Below, one piece after another: positions 4,693 through 5,470 of a stretch of 5,470 nucleotides of DNA. Source of the stretch: an uncultured Caryophanales bacterium (GTDB lineage Bacteria > Bacillota_I > Bacilli_A > RF39 > UBA660); contig CALCBO010000286.1 in NCBI GenBank assembly GCA_937897245.1, positions 1 to 5,470 of the forward strand. The letters run 5' to 3'. The notes beneath the pieces were generated by a model, which was not told where the DNA came from, did not search any database, and was given only the letters and a program-made list of their open reading frames with translations. Both the position numbers and the translations under genes were made by a program. Each line of letters starts with the position of its first letter. Positions within the stretch are counted from its first letter, which is position 1.

Positions 4693-5470
4693 TTAATTCA
4701 TATTCTTTTGTCATCTTTTTTATTAATCTATACATATGTGCTTCAAACATCCCATACATACCTATATAAATCACTTCTGCTACTAATGTACATGAAATCA
4801 TAATAACTACAATTGATGCTAATGGACCATATATAGACTGATAATCAGCAATACTAAAATATAACTGCAATATATTTAATAACAGTAACATTAAAAAACT
4901 CGCCAGTACTGCACCTACCATAATATCAAATACATGTACGTGAACATCAGGAATAATTTTATACAACAGAAAGAAAATAACAAAAAAACAAATAAATAAA
5001 ATACTTTCATCTATTAAAAAATGCTGACTTAATTCAACCGATGATAAAATAATCGGAAAAAAAGTGAGTACTGTAATAATTAGTAATAATAACGTAAACA
5101 CCATCACTGTTTTTAATATTGTAAATATCTGCTCTATTATATTAGTTCTTTCATGTGCTGGTGGAAACATATTTTTAGAAACGCCATATAATTGATGAAT
5201 CCCCCTACTAATAACAAATATAGACATTCCAATAACAATTAAAGATGAAGCACTAACATCTGTACTAGAAATAGCATTAACCACAACAACTGAAAACTCC
5301 GGTGTTAAAAACTTTTCTAGAATTCTCGTTAATAAAGTTAAATCAACATCAAAGAATGTCGAAAAATAAGAAATTAAAGAACAGATTGGAAAAATAGCCA
5401 TAATTAAATAATAAGCAAAACAAATCCCTGCATTCTCATGTACCTTATAACGATAATCAATGTACATATT
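4685..5470 (-). CDS. YihY/virulence factor BrkB family membrane protein (5' end outside window)
   Basis: A polytopic membrane protein of the YihY (BrkB) family. Its function is unsettled, and older labels as ribonuclease BN are a misannotation. At least 260 residues are visible; the family is usually about 270-300. The frame stays open to the edge (Asn codon at 5468-5470), and little of the N-terminal amphipathic helix precedes the first membrane segment, so the ATG at 5467 may be internal. Numbering from that Met, hydrophobic segments are near 15-37, 72-92, 112-141, 154-172, 180-205 and 214-240, giving six. Family landmarks are AYYLIMAIFP (18-27), ISRGIHQLYGVSKN (86-99), LYKIIPDVHV (168-177) with VGAVLASFLMLLL (184-196), and YGPLASIVVIMI (213-224). 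A short charged C-terminal tail follows. The gene is convergent with plsY and shares its terminator; nothing ties it functionally to its neighbours. Confidence 0.88.
   Translation of the reverse strand, partial: NMYIDYRYKVHENAGICFAYYLIMAIFPICSLISYFSTFFDVDLTLLTRILEKFLTPEFSVVVVNAISSTDVSASSLIVIGMSIFVISRGIHQLYGVSKNMFPPAHERTNIIEQIFTILKTVMVFTLLLLIITVLTFFPIILSSVELSQHFLIDESILFICFFVIFFLLYKIIPDVHVHVFDIMVGAVLASFLMLLLLNILQLYFSIADYQSIYGPLASIVVIMISCTLVAEVIYIGMYGMFEAHMYRLIKKMTKEYELNK

Noticed and set aside
4685..5470. Annotation as ribonuclease BN
   Set aside because: The rbn/RNase BN label on YihY/BrkB proteins is a historical error; the sequence is a six-segment membrane protein with no nuclease motif.

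Overview
The window is AT-rich (roughly 30% GC by eye), densely coded and uses strong AAGGAG-type ribosome binding sites. The gene set is AzlC/AzlD, a DegV/FakB-like protein, DUF1836, PlsY and a YihY-family protein. Together these point to a low-GC Gram-positive (Bacillota), plausibly a gut Erysipelotrichia/Coprobacillus-like lineage. The phylum is fairly safe; the finer placement is inference. I see no mobile element, CRISPR array, RNA gene or phage signature. This looks like ordinary chromosome.

Layout from left to right: (1) the 3' part of a sensor histidine kinase (+ strand) enters from the left edge and ends at 714. It converges on a minus-strand operon across a compact bidirectional terminator at 715-740. 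(2) That operon reads leftwards: a HAD phosphatase (2365-1718), azlC (1728-1054) and azlD (1064-747). Each pair of genes overlaps by 11 nt, so translation is probably coupled. AzlC and AzlD form a branched-chain amino acid exporter; the role of the phosphatase beside it is unknown. (3) Upstream, also on the minus strand, is a degV/fakB-like fatty-acid-binding protein gene (3269-2439). It ends in its own hairpin terminator and a candidate extended -10 promoter for the HAD operon follows. (4) A 153-bp divergent control region (3270-3422) carries good promoters in both directions, with small dyads on them. (5) On the plus strand are a DUF1836 (MerR-like) regulator gene (3423-3926) and plsY, a glycerol-3-phosphate acyltransferase gene (4039-4656). 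(6) plsY converges on a YihY-family membrane protein gene (minus strand, cut by the right edge). A 15-16 bp terminator stem there contains the stop codons of both genes.

The most coherent story is lipid-related. A FakB-like fatty-acid carrier and PlsY are known partners in building phosphatidic acid through acyl-phosphate, and here an uncharacterised DUF1836 regulator lies between them and is divergent from the first. The upstream regions of all three genes contain small GACATT-based motifs. This is a testable hypothesis for DUF1836 function rather than a demonstrated system. I did not find a clearly novel multi-gene system.
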